From an uncultured Eubacteriales bacterium (GTDB lineage Bacteria > Bacillota > Clostridia > Oscillospirales > CAG-272), in assembly GCA_934432675.1 (NCBI GenBank), contig CAKRYT010000001.1, forward strand, positions 186,001 through 250,000: a DNA stretch of 64,000 nucleotides, given 5' to 3'. Every line of letters starts with the position of its first letter. The first letter of the stretch is position 1. Below, piece after piece: positions 1 to 8,621 of this stretch. The notes under the pieces are model-generated. The model was given only the letters and a program-made list of their open reading frames with translations. It had not been told where the DNA came from and did no database searches. Position numbers and translations under genes: made by a program.

Positions 1-480
1 GTCGATCTTCATCATAGCCTGATTGACGCTGTATGCCAGGCGGCGGTCGAGATGTCCCGTAACCATACCGGTGCACTCATAGTGATGGAACGACATATCA
101 AACTGGACGATGTGGCGCGCTCCGGCGTGGAACTCGACGCGAAAGTGTCCTCGTATCTGCTCCGTAATATTTTTTACGATAAAGCACCTCTGCATGACGG
201 TGCTGTCATTATTCGGAACTGCCGCATCTGGTCCGCATCATGCATTTTGCCGCTGACTTCACGCACGGACATAGATCAGGACCTCGGGACCCGTCACCGT
301 GCCGCTATCGGGCTAAGTGAGATATGCGATGCGATCGTACTCGTTGTTTCCGAAGAGACAGGCTTTATATCGGTTGCTCATCGCGGGGAACTTGTCCAAG
401 ATTATTCCTTCCAGTCTTTGCACGCTTTCCTGACGAAAAACCTTCTCCACGAGAATGAAGAGAGTGGTCAGAAAGCATGA
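1..480 (+). CDS. cdaA: Diadenylate cyclase CdaA, C-terminal part (cut by window start)
   Basis: The enzyme makes the second messenger c-di-AMP from two ATP. The frame is open from base 1, so only the last 159 residues are present and the N-terminal membrane segments lie outside the window. The DAC catalytic signature is visible: a DGA motif (about base 196) and an RHRAA motif (about base 291). CdaA is the membrane-bound housekeeping cyclase of Bacillota. It is usually followed by ybbR and glmM, but here the stop overlaps the next start as ATGA and the partner is a FAD dehydrogenase. Short acidic tail after the DAC domain. DisA is the alternative DAC protein, but it carries a C-terminal DNA-binding region that is absent here. 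Confidence 0.9.
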   Translation, partial: VDLHHSLIDAVCQAAVEMSRNHTGALIVMERHIKLDDVARSGVELDAKVSSYLLRNIFYDKAPLHDGAVIIRNCRIWSASCILPLTSRTDIDQDLGTRHRAAIGLSEICDAIVLVVSEETGFISVAHRGELVQDYSFQSLHAFLTKNLLHENEESGQKA

Positions 481-2108
481 AACGGGAAGTACAGATGATT
501 ATCGTATCCGACTTACACCTTCCCCTCGATGCCATCGAGGGGGATGTCTGTTTTATGGCGAAAAAAACGTTGAACCGTCTTGGTATATGCCCCTCGGCCC
601 CTGAGATGCACATTTTTCGTCGGTCGGTTGATGCCAGACGACGCTCGGACATTCACTTTGTCTATTCAGTAGCAGTGACCGGTTTGCTCCCTGCCGGGGT
701 GCTTGAAAAAATCGGCGAGAGGCGATACCCGCATGTTGCGCTCGCGGCGGCAACGGATCCGACCGTAAGCATTGGAGATGCCCGACTCTCTGCACCGCCC
801 GTCATCGTCGGTGCCGGACCGGCTGGTTTGTTCTGCGCGTTAATACTGGCGGAGAACGGTTATGAACCGACCCTTGTGGAGCGTGGCGGCAGCGTGGAGG
901 AAAGGAAGGCGGCAATCGCGGATTTTTGGAAAAATCGACTTCTTGACCCGGAGACCAACATCCAGTTCGGCGCAGGCGGTGCCGGTACCTTTTCGGATGG
1001 GAAACTGGTGACGCGCGTCAATGACCCGCTCGGGGCATATGTGCTGCGTACCTTTGTCCGGTTCGGTGCGCCGGACGAGATTCTGACGCAGGCAAAGCCG
1101 CATATCGGCACAGACATACTCGGCGGGGTCGTTTCGGCTATGCTTCATGAGGTGGAGCGGCTCGGCGGCAGTGTACGTTACCATACCCGACTCGATGACA
1201 TGATATGCCGCGGCGACACCGTGTCGGAAGTCGTGACGAATCGCGGAGACATCCCCGCGGGGGCGTTGGTACTTGCGACGGGGCACAGTGCGCGCGATAC
1301 GTATCGGATGCTCCTGCGTAAGGGGTTACCGCTATCCGCAAAAGCTTTTTCCGTCGGTGTCCGTGTGGAGCATCTGCAAGCGGACATTGACGAGGCACTC
1401 TACGGAGATTTTGCCGGGCATCCCGCCCTCGGACACGCCGAGTACCATTTGTCACACAACACACACGAACGCGGCGTGTATTCTTTCTGTATGTGCCCGG
1501 GGGGGCAAGTCGTTGCAGCGACGAGCGAGGCCGGTGGCGTGGTGGTCAACGGTATGTCCAACCATGCAAGAGACGGGAAAAATGCCAACAGTGCGATTGC
1601 CGTATCGGTATTTCCGGATGATTTCGGCGGGACACCTGAGGGGGCTATTGATTTTCAGCGTCGGATCGAATCCGCCGCTTTCCGCGCAGGTGGGGGGGAC
1701 TATGCAGTGCCGGTGACGACTCTCGGTGATTTTCTCACGGATGGGCAAGGCACCGCTCCGGCGCGTATTCTCCCGACGTACATGGGGGGGACGGCATACA
1801 GACTCTCTTCACCGGATGCCTATCTGCCGCCATTTGTTTCAGCCGCTCTCCGCGATGCTTTCCCTGCGTTCGGGAGGACGATACGCGGATTTGACTGCGG
1901 TGACGCACTGTTGTCCGGCGCGGAAACGCGTACTTCCGCCCCTATCCGCATTCAACGCGTTGCAGAGACCGGGGCAATCCCCGGCTATCGAAATCTGTTT
2001 CCCGCGGGGGAAGGCGCCGGTTACGCCGGCGGCATAACCAGCGCGGCGTTGGACGGCATTCGCGCAGCTCTTGCGCTCATGTCGGAGTATGCACCGCTGC
2101 AAAAGTAG
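477..2108 (+). CDS. FAD-dependent dehydrogenase of the COG2509 type
   Basis: A 543-residue flavoprotein of uncharacterised physiological role. The N-terminal about 100 residues form the extra domain typical of this family (it begins MKREVQMIIVSDLHLPLD), followed by the Rossmann FAD-binding motif GAGPAGLFCALILAENG and the glutamate of VERGG near residue 125. A second nucleotide-binding stretch, LVLATGHSARDTYRMLL, and a C-terminal FAD-contact GEGAGYAGGITSAALDG are visible. The start overlaps the cdaA stop by four bases, so the pair is translationally coupled. Proteins of this family are annotated as uncharacterised dehydrogenases; substrate unknown. A start at the internal ATG at 495 is possible but would only trim six residues. 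Confidence 0.88.
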   Translation: MKREVQMIIVSDLHLPLDAIEGDVCFMAKKTLNRLGICPSAPEMHIFRRSVDARRRSDIHFVYSVAVTGLLPAGVLEKIGERRYPHVALAAATDPTVSIGDARLSAPPVIVGAGPAGLFCALILAENGYEPTLVERGGSVEERKAAIADFWKNRLLDPETNIQFGAGGAGTFSDGKLVTRVNDPLGAYVLRTFVRFGAPDEILTQAKPHIGTDILGGVVSAMLHEVERLGGSVRYHTRLDDMICRGDTVSEVVTNRGDIPAGALVLATGHSARDTYRMLLRKGLPLSAKAFSVGVRVEHLQADIDEALYGDFAGHPALGHAEYHLSHNTHERGVYSFCMCPGGQVVAATSEAGGVVVNGMSNHARDGKNANSAIAVSVFPDDFGGTPEGAIDFQRRIESAAFRAGGGDYAVPVTTLGDFLTDGQGTAPARILPTYMGGTAYRLSSPDAYLPPFVSAALRDAFPAFGRTIRGFDCGDALLSGAETRTSAPIRIQRVAETGAIPGYRNLFPAGEGAGYAGGITSAALDGIRAALALMSEYAPLQK

Positions 2109-2148
2109 ATCAAAATAAGGAGTGGGCTCTGCCCCCCAAGACACATAC

Positions 2149-4329
2149 ATGCAAAACTATTCACAAAAACCGCGTAAGAAAAAATGGGTCATACGTGAGG
2201 AAACGCATGGCGTAAACCCGGCGCGCGAGTCGGCACTGGTAGAGGACATCGGCGTATCCCCGTGCATGGCGCGACTTCTTTGTCTGCGCGGATACGACAC
2301 ACCGTCAACAGCACGCGACTTCCTCTATGTGCAAACGGAAAAACTCTGCGACACTGCACTCCTGTCGGATATTGTACCTGCTGTGGATCGCCTTAAAAGG
2401 GCAATTGAACAGGGTGAAAAGATCACCATTTACGGCGACTATGACGTAGATGGGGTGACCGCCGTCAGCATTTTATGCCTGTACCTGCGGGTACACGGTG
2501 CCGACGTGGATTACTATATCCCAAACCGGATCGGGGAGGGGTACGGCGTATCCGTGCCCGCCGTGGAGGCACTTGCCGCGAGGGGAACCAAGTTGATCGT
2601 TACCGTTGATACGGGGATTACCGCCTCGGAGGAAGTGGAACGCGCGAGAGAACTCGGCGTGGACTTTGTCATCACCGACCACCATGAATGCAGGGCCGAA
2701 CTGCCCGCTGCCGTCGCCGTCGTCAATCCGCACAGACCGGATGATGCGTATCCGTTCAAGGAACTTGCCGGTGTCGGCGTCATTTTTAAGGTCATGTGTG
2801 CCCTGGAAGAGGAAATCACTCATGACCCCATGATTGACTGTGTCCGCCGCATGCTTGCAACCTATGCGGATCTGGTAGCAATCGGAACCATTGCAGATGT
2901 CATGCCCATTTGCGGGGAGAACAAGATCATCGTAAAACTCGGACTCGCCATGATGGAAAAGACCGAGCGTCCGGGACTTGTGGCATTGTTTCGAGCTGTT
3001 TCCGGCGCACAGGACGATCGTACCAAGGCGAAAAAACGCGGTAAAATCTCATCGGGCTTTATCGGGTACACGATTGCGCCGCGCATCAATGCGGCGGGAC
3101 GCATCCGTTCCGCCTCAATTGCGGTCGAACTTTTTTTAGCGGATACGACAGAGGCGGCACTCCCGTACGCGGAGGAACTGTGCGACGCCAACAAGGAACG
3201 GCAGGAAGAGGAAAACCACATTGTGCGCGAGGCGTACGATATGATAGCCGCAGAGTGCGATCTGGACCGTGACCGAGTGATTATACTCGCCTCCGACCAC
3301 TGGCACCACGGTATCATCGGTATAGTCTCCTCCCGTATTACGGAACGGTATGGCCTGCCCTCCATCCTCGTCTCGTTTGAGGGCGCGGAGGGGGAGGGTG
3401 ACGATGCCGTCGGCAAAGGCTCCGGCAGAAGCATCAAAGGGATGAATCTGGTGGACGCGCTGGTTTATTCAAAGGACCACCTGGTGAAATTCGGCGGGCA
3501 CGAACTTGCCGCGGGGTTGAGTGTCACGCGCAGGGAACTTCCGGCGTTCCGTGAGGCCATGAACGCCTATGCACGTGAAGTGCTCAATGAAGACGCCCTG
3601 ACTCCGGTCTTGGAGGCAGATATGGTACTCCACGCCCCGGACATTACGATGGAGTTTGCGGAAGAGATGCAGATCCTGGAACCATACGGGGTCGGCAATC
3701 CCATGCCGGTCTTCGCCATGCGGGACGCGGAACTGGTGGAATGCACGCCTGTGAGCGGAGGAAAACATACGCGACTGCTACTCGCTGCCGGTGGAAAAAC
3801 TTTTTCCGCCATGTGCTTTTCCACATCACCGTCTGTCCTGGACCTGTATGCGGGGGATCACATAGACATTCTGTTTACACTCGACATCAATGAATATAAC
3901 GGAAGACGGAGCGTGCAGTTCATTGCACGTGATACCCGTCTTGCGGCCGCGGCGGCGGAGCGGCTCGCAGCGGATCAGGCTCGCTATCGGCGTATCTTCG
4001 CCGGTGAAACTTATACGGACGACGACGTTTTTCCGACGCGCGACGATTTTGCGGCGTTTTATTTGATGGTGAAACGCCATGTGCGCGCAGGTATTGACGA
4101 AATGAGTCACCGTGCAATCCTCACCAAACTATCCGCCTCCGGTATCGGTTACGTTAAGTTGAAACTGATGATCCGGGTCTGCCAGGAACTCAATTTGCTC
4201 GGTATCGATGAAATCGCAGAGGATTTCTACCATTTTCATCTGTACTCTTTCACAAGCAAAATTGACCTTGAAAAATCAAATTTGTTGCGCCGACTGCGTT
4301 GCCAGCGGCGCGTAACGGAAACAGTATGA
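2149..4329 (+). CDS. recJ: Single-stranded-DNA-specific exonuclease RecJ
   Basis: A 5'-to-3' exonuclease on single-stranded DNA, acting in RecFOR recombination and in mismatch and base-excision repair. The DHH phosphoesterase motifs are present: DYDVDG near residue 97, the VTVDTG stretch, and VITDHHE near residue 165. The DHHA1 motif GGHELAAG lies near residue 440, followed by the OB domain. The length of about 726 residues fits the long form found in Bacillota, which has a C-terminal extension. I chose ATG 2149 (MQNYSQKPRKKKW) because the family normally starts just before the KKWVIRE segment; a GTG at 2122 directly abuts an AAGGAG and would add nine residues. The stop overlaps the rel start as ATGA. 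Confidence 0.93.
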   Translation: MQNYSQKPRKKKWVIREETHGVNPARESALVEDIGVSPCMARLLCLRGYDTPSTARDFLYVQTEKLCDTALLSDIVPAVDRLKRAIEQGEKITIYGDYDVDGVTAVSILCLYLRVHGADVDYYIPNRIGEGYGVSVPAVEALAARGTKLIVTVDTGITASEEVERARELGVDFVITDHHECRAELPAAVAVVNPHRPDDAYPFKELAGVGVIFKVMCALEEEITHDPMIDCVRRMLATYADLVAIGTIADVMPICGENKIIVKLGLAMMEKTERPGLVALFRAVSGAQDDRTKAKKRGKISSGFIGYTIAPRINAAGRIRSASIAVELFLADTTEAALPYAEELCDANKERQEEENHIVREAYDMIAAECDLDRDRVIILASDHWHHGIIGIVSSRITERYGLPSILVSFEGAEGEGDDAVGKGSGRSIKGMNLVDALVYSKDHLVKFGGHELAAGLSVTRRELPAFREAMNAYAREVLNEDALTPVLEADMVLHAPDITMEFAEEMQILEPYGVGNPMPVFAMRDAELVECTPVSGGKHTRLLLAAGGKTFSAMCFSTSPSVLDLYAGDHIDILFTLDINEYNGRRSVQFIARDTRLAAAAAERLAADQARYRRIFAGETYTDDDVFPTRDDFAAFYLMVKRHVRAGIDEMSHRAILTKLSASGIGYVKLKLMIRVCQELNLLGIDEIAEDFYHFHLYSFTSKIDLEKSNLLRRLRCQRRVTETV

Positions 4330-6542
4330 ACGACGGATTTGAAAAACTAATCGCCGATATACAGGCGACGGGACGCAAATATGACGTGGATAAGATTAGT
4401 CGCGCCTACGAGTACGCCTCAAAGATGCATGAAGGGCAGTTTCGTCAGAGCGGTGAGCCATACATCTGTCATCCTGTGGCGGTGGCATCCATTGTATTGA
4501 GCCTAGATCTGGATACGGATTCAATCTGCGCCGCCCTCCTCCACGATACGGTGGAGGATTGCGCCGATAAGACGAATTTGCAGGAGATCAAACGTCTGTT
4601 CGGTGAAGAGGTGGCACTGCTCGTTGACGGCGTCACGAAAATCAAACTTTTGCAGGTGCGGGATAAAGAAGAGGAGCACATCGAGAACATCCGTAAAATG
4701 CTCCTCGCCATGAACCAGGACATCCGCGTTATTTTCATCAAACTTTGCGACCGGCTGCACAATATGCGCACACTTTCTGCCAAAAAAGAAGAACGTCGCC
4801 GCGACATTGCGCTTGAAACGATGCACATTTATGCACCACTTGCACATCGTCTCGGTATGCAGCGCATCAAGCAGGAACTTGAAAACCTGAGCTTAAAATA
4901 CCTTGATCCCATCGGGTATGAAGAGGTACTGAAAGCCATAGAAGAGAAGTACGGGCAGAGTGCCGGGCTCATCGAGAACGCGAAGGAGAAGATCAAAGAA
5001 CGCCTGACGGAGGCGGGAATCCCGTTTGAAATTGAGGGGCGCACCAAATCTGTATACAGCCTGTACCGCAAAATGTATACGCAGAACAAAAATTTCGACG
5101 AGATCTACGATTTTTATGCATTGCGTATCATCGTCGGTACCGAACTGGAATGTTATACGGTGCTTGGCATCATTCACGAGGCTTTCAACTCTATCCCCGG
5201 GCGTTTCAAGGACTACATTTCCACGCCGAAGCCCAATTTGTACCGTTCCCTCCACACGACCGTCATCGGGCATGACGGTATTCCGTTCGAGGTGCAGATA
5301 CGCACGAGGGAAATGCACGAAGTTGCAGAGTACGGTATCGCGGCACACTGGAAATATAAGTCGGGCGAAAAATCCAAGGAGTCCATTGACGAGAAACTGC
5401 GCTGGATCGCCTCGCTTCTAGAAGCCAACGACAACACGCGTGATCCGGATGAGTTTATCCAGTCCTTCAAGACTGACATTTTCCATGACGAAACTTTCGT
5501 GTTCACGCCCAAAGGCGATGTCATCTCTTTGCCCCTCGGTGCTACGGTCATTGACTTTGCCTACGCCATTCACAGTGCGGTCGGCAATAAGATGGTCGGC
5601 GCGAAGATCAATGGGAAGATCGTACCGATTGACCGTGTGCCGCAGAACGGCGACATCGTGGAGATTCTGACATCTTCCGCCTCCCGCGGTCCCAGCCGTG
5701 ACTGGATGAAGATCGTGAAGACGGGAGAGGCGCGTAACAAAATCCGCGCTTGGTTCAAGAAAGAAAAACGCGACGAGAACATTGAGGTCGGAAAAGGCGA
5801 ACTGGACCGTGAGCTGAAACGGTACGGCAGACCCTACGCGGATAAGCAGCGCGACGAGGTCGCGGATGCCGTCGGACGGTTGGTCGGGATCAACGGTGGG
5901 GCAGATGACTTTTACAGTACCATCGGTTTCGGCGGTCTGACCGTTTCCCGCCTGACGAAAATGATACACGACGAGTTCGACCGAGTGTGCCCGCCGGAGC
6001 ACGAGCCGGAGGTACCGCAGGAAATTCCCGTCATACCGTCGAAGAAGCCGAACGCCCGTGTAAAACGCGGCAGCGGCATCGTTGTCGACGGTCAGACGGG
6101 CTGCCAGGTCAAGTTTGCCAAATGCTGTAACCCACTGCCGGGGGATTCTGTTGTCGGGTTTATCACCCGCGGATTCGGTATTTCCATTCACAAGGCGGAT
6201 TGTCCGAACGCAGTGGCAAACCACGCGAATCCGGCGGTGGCGGATCGGTGGGTCGAGGCGCACTGGGAACTGGGCAACAACGAGGCGGGATCCGATTTGT
6301 TTGAAGCAATTTTGTCCATCCGTGTACGCGACCGGATCGGCGTGCTCGCAAAGATCACGTCCATGCTTGCCGATATGAAGGTATCGGTCCTCGACGTGAC
6401 GATCAAGCCCGTGACAGAGAAGGGATTTACCCTGATAAACCTGACGGTCGGATGCCGCAACGTGGCGCACGCCGAATCCATCGTTTCAAGGCTGCGGACG
6501 CTTGATAGCGTCGAGAGCGTCTGCCGCGGGAGTGGCACCTGA
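4326..6542 (+). CDS. relA: Bifunctional (p)ppGpp synthetase/hydrolase Rel
   Basis: Makes and degrades the stringent-response alarmone. A 738-residue protein with the full domain order: the HD hydrolase domain (HDTVED at residues 73-78), the synthetase domain with GRTKSVYSLYRKM and the RFKD motif that marks bifunctional Rel/SpoT enzymes rather than the synthetase-only RelA type, the TGS domain (FVFTPKGDVISLPLG, about 395-455), a zinc-finger-like CCNPLPGD and a C-terminal ACT domain. The ATG at 4326 overlaps the recJ stop; an upstream TTG at 4299 is unlikely. Rel followed by dtd is a common pairing in Bacillota. Confidence 0.95.
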   Translation: MNDGFEKLIADIQATGRKYDVDKISRAYEYASKMHEGQFRQSGEPYICHPVAVASIVLSLDLDTDSICAALLHDTVEDCADKTNLQEIKRLFGEEVALLVDGVTKIKLLQVRDKEEEHIENIRKMLLAMNQDIRVIFIKLCDRLHNMRTLSAKKEERRRDIALETMHIYAPLAHRLGMQRIKQELENLSLKYLDPIGYEEVLKAIEEKYGQSAGLIENAKEKIKERLTEAGIPFEIEGRTKSVYSLYRKMYTQNKNFDEIYDFYALRIIVGTELECYTVLGIIHEAFNSIPGRFKDYISTPKPNLYRSLHTTVIGHDGIPFEVQIRTREMHEVAEYGIAAHWKYKSGEKSKESIDEKLRWIASLLEANDNTRDPDEFIQSFKTDIFHDETFVFTPKGDVISLPLGATVIDFAYAIHSAVGNKMVGAKINGKIVPIDRVPQNGDIVEILTSSASRGPSRDWMKIVKTGEARNKIRAWFKKEKRDENIEVGKGELDRELKRYGRPYADKQRDEVADAVGRLVGINGGADDFYSTIGFGGLTVSRLTKMIHDEFDRVCPPEHEPEVPQEIPVIPSKKPNARVKRGSGIVVDGQTGCQVKFAKCCNPLPGDSVVGFITRGFGISIHKADCPNAVANHANPAVADRWVEAHWELGNNEAGSDLFEAILSIRVRDRIGVLAKITSMLADMKVSVLDVTIKPVTEKGFTLINLTVGCRNVAHAESIVSRLRTLDSVESVCRGSGT

Positions 6543-7006
6543 TGCGCGCCGTTGTACAACGGGTGCACTACGCATCCGTGACGGCGGACGGTACACCAGC
6601 AGGAACGTGTGGGAACGGTCTGCTGATTTTACTGGGTGTTGCCCGGGGCGATACGGCAGACGATGCGCTCCGCCTCGCTGAAAAAATCTCCAAAATGCGC
6701 ATTTTTTGCGATGCAAACGGTAAGATGAATTTGTCCGTACGGGACGTCGCCGGCGGTGCGCTCGTTATCTCGAATTTTACATTGTGTGCCGCGTATGCGA
6801 AGGGAAATCGACCTGATTACTTTGCTGCCGAGGATCCCGCCCCGGCGAATGATCTGTACGACTGTTTCTGCCGCTTGCTCGCGGAGCGCATCGGACACGT
6901 CGCATGCGGCGTATTCGGTGCCGATATGCAGATTACCGCAGAACTCGACGGCCCGGTCACCATTGTCATGGATTCCGAAGTATTGCGGAAAGGAGGTAAA
7001 ATATGA
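6542..7006 (+). CDS. dtd: D-aminoacyl-tRNA deacylase
   Basis: Removes D-amino acids (and glycine mischarged on tRNA-Ala) from tRNA in the cytoplasm. 154 residues, a normal Dtd length. The start MRAVVQRV is typical. The two active-site motifs are present in slightly altered form: SNFTLCAAYAKGNRPDYF in place of the usual SQFTL motif, and a C-terminal ELDGPVTIVMDSE in place of NDGPVT. The N-for-Q and D-for-N changes are conservative. The start codon overlaps the rel stop (TGATG), and the stop overlaps the hemZ start (ATGA). Confidence 0.92.
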   Translation: MRAVVQRVHYASVTADGTPAGTCGNGLLILLGVARGDTADDALRLAEKISKMRIFCDANGKMNLSVRDVAGGALVISNFTLCAAYAKGNRPDYFAAEDPAPANDLYDCFCRLLAERIGHVACGVFGADMQITAELDGPVTIVMDSEVLRKGGKI

Positions 7007-8532
7007 TTATCAAGATTAACGGCGACGTCAGCCGTTACTATGTGCAGACGCTTTGCCTGGTGTTTTTTCCCGGTGCGAAGTTCCGGGATGATGATGACAT
7101 CACCCCCGACACACCGCGTGTGACGGTGAATGTCCGCAGTTACAAGAACGGTAATGTGAAGGCATCGGTGGAGATCCGCGCTTTCGGTAAGGTCAGCCGC
7201 GCAGAGGAACTTACGCTCCCGTCTCCCAATATTGTCCCGGAGAGAATGGCGAAAATTGCCGTTGGCAGGGCTATGTTTGCCGCAGGCAAAGAACTCTTCG
7301 GTCATATTCCGCCCTGGGGGATTCTGACGGGCGTCAGACCGTCCAAGGTCGCGACAGAACTCATTGAGGCGGGAAACGGTATTTTGCGCTCCAAGCGGAT
7401 CCTGCGGGATGAGTATTTCCTGAATCCGCAGAAAGCGGCGCTTGTCGTCTCGGTGGCGAATACGGAAATGCAGCTGACCAAAAAGCTCCCGAAAAACCTT
7501 TGCAGTATCTACATCTCCATCCCGTTTTGCCCGAGTCGCTGTGCGTATTGCTCGTTCGTGTCCTATACGTCCGGCAAACTCTTGTCCCTGATTGACGACT
7601 ATCTCGTCAAACTCTACGCCGATCTGGAAAATATGGTGGGGATCATCCGGGATCTCGGGCAGACGATTGCCACCGTTTATATCGGGGGCGGGACGCCTAC
7701 GGTGCTCTCCGCCGCACAACTGGACACTTTGCTCGGAAAGATCGGAGAGCTCATCGACGTGCCGAGCCTTATGGAATTCACACTCGAAAGTGGGCGTCCT
7801 GATACGATTACGGAAGAAAAACTGGCCATTGCAAAAGCACACGGTGTGACGCGCATCAGCGTCAATCCTCAAACACTCTCTGACGAAATACTGGAAGCAA
7901 TCGAACGCCGCCATACGGTAGCGGACTTTTACCGCGCATACGAGATGGCGGAACGCTCCGGCATCCGCGACATCAATGTTGATCTAATCGTCGGTTTGCC
8001 TGGCGATACCTTTTCGCAGTTTGCACGCACCATTGATGAAATCGTGGATCTGAACCCGAGTAACATTACAGTACATACCTTTTGCGTCAAAAAGGCGGCG
8101 GATCTCCTGCGCGAAAACAAGAGCATCTATTCGCTGACCGGCGGAGATGCGGGAAAGAGCATTTCCTACGCACAGTTACGCACGAAATTCGCTGGGTACC
8201 GCCCCTATTACCTGTACCGCCAGAAGAACACGGTCGGTAACCTTGAAAATGTCGGCTACGCAAAAGAGGGCGCAGAGGGGATGTATAACATCTTCATGAT
8301 GGAGGAACTCCATAGCGTATTCGCGGTCGGGGCGGGTGCCGTCACAAAACTGGTTGCTTACCATGCCGGCGAAAACGGCGAAACCTGCATCTCGCGCGTT
8401 TTTACCCCCAAATACCCATACGAATATCTCCGCGATGCAGATGCGATCCGTGCGGGGGGCTATGACGATAAACCCTCTATCCGTGAGAGAATCTTCGCGT
8501 TTTACCGAGAGCACGGTTTGACTGATACCTGA
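7003..8532 (+). CDS. hemZ: Radical SAM protein HemZ (oxygen-independent coproporphyrinogen dehydrogenase type)
   Basis: A 509-residue radical SAM protein of the HemN/HemZ family, which oxidises coproporphyrinogen III without oxygen. The 4Fe-4S ligands are in CPSRCAYC (C176, C180, C183), and the glycine-rich SAM contact GGGTPT follows about 55 residues later. The roughly 170-residue N-terminal extension before the radical SAM core is the HemZ hallmark. A strong AAAGGAGG lies seven bases before the ATG. No other heme genes are in the window, so a role other than heme synthesis cannot be excluded; HemN-like proteins also include heme chaperones (HemW). Confidence 0.9.
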   Translation: MIIKINGDVSRYYVQTLCLVFFPGAKFRDDDDITPDTPRVTVNVRSYKNGNVKASVEIRAFGKVSRAEELTLPSPNIVPERMAKIAVGRAMFAAGKELFGHIPPWGILTGVRPSKVATELIEAGNGILRSKRILRDEYFLNPQKAALVVSVANTEMQLTKKLPKNLCSIYISIPFCPSRCAYCSFVSYTSGKLLSLIDDYLVKLYADLENMVGIIRDLGQTIATVYIGGGTPTVLSAAQLDTLLGKIGELIDVPSLMEFTLESGRPDTITEEKLAIAKAHGVTRISVNPQTLSDEILEAIERRHTVADFYRAYEMAERSGIRDINVDLIVGLPGDTFSQFARTIDEIVDLNPSNITVHTFCVKKAADLLRENKSIYSLTGGDAGKSISYAQLRTKFAGYRPYYLYRQKNTVGNLENVGYAKEGAEGMYNIFMMEELHSVFAVGAGAVTKLVAYHAGENGETCISRVFTPKYPYEYLRDADAIRAGGYDDKPSIRERIFAFYREHGLTDT

Positions 8533-8540
8533 TTTTACGT

Positions 8541-8617
8541 CCCCCATAGGACTCGCTGATAGAAAGAGAGCAGATTGCATATACTCTCTTGTATCGGCGA
8601 GTGTTTTTATTGGGGGG
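8541..8617 (+). terminator. Terminator-like nested hairpin between hemZ and the spoVB-like gene
   Basis: An inner stem of about 19 pairs (left arm 8551-8570, right arm 8584-8602) is followed by a T-run at 8604-8608. An outer stem pairs CCCCCA (8541-8546) with TGGGGG (8611-8616), and that G-run is the ribosome binding site of the next gene (ATG 8622). No promoter fits between the hairpin and that gene. Confidence 0.75.
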
Positions 8618-8621
8618 CAGT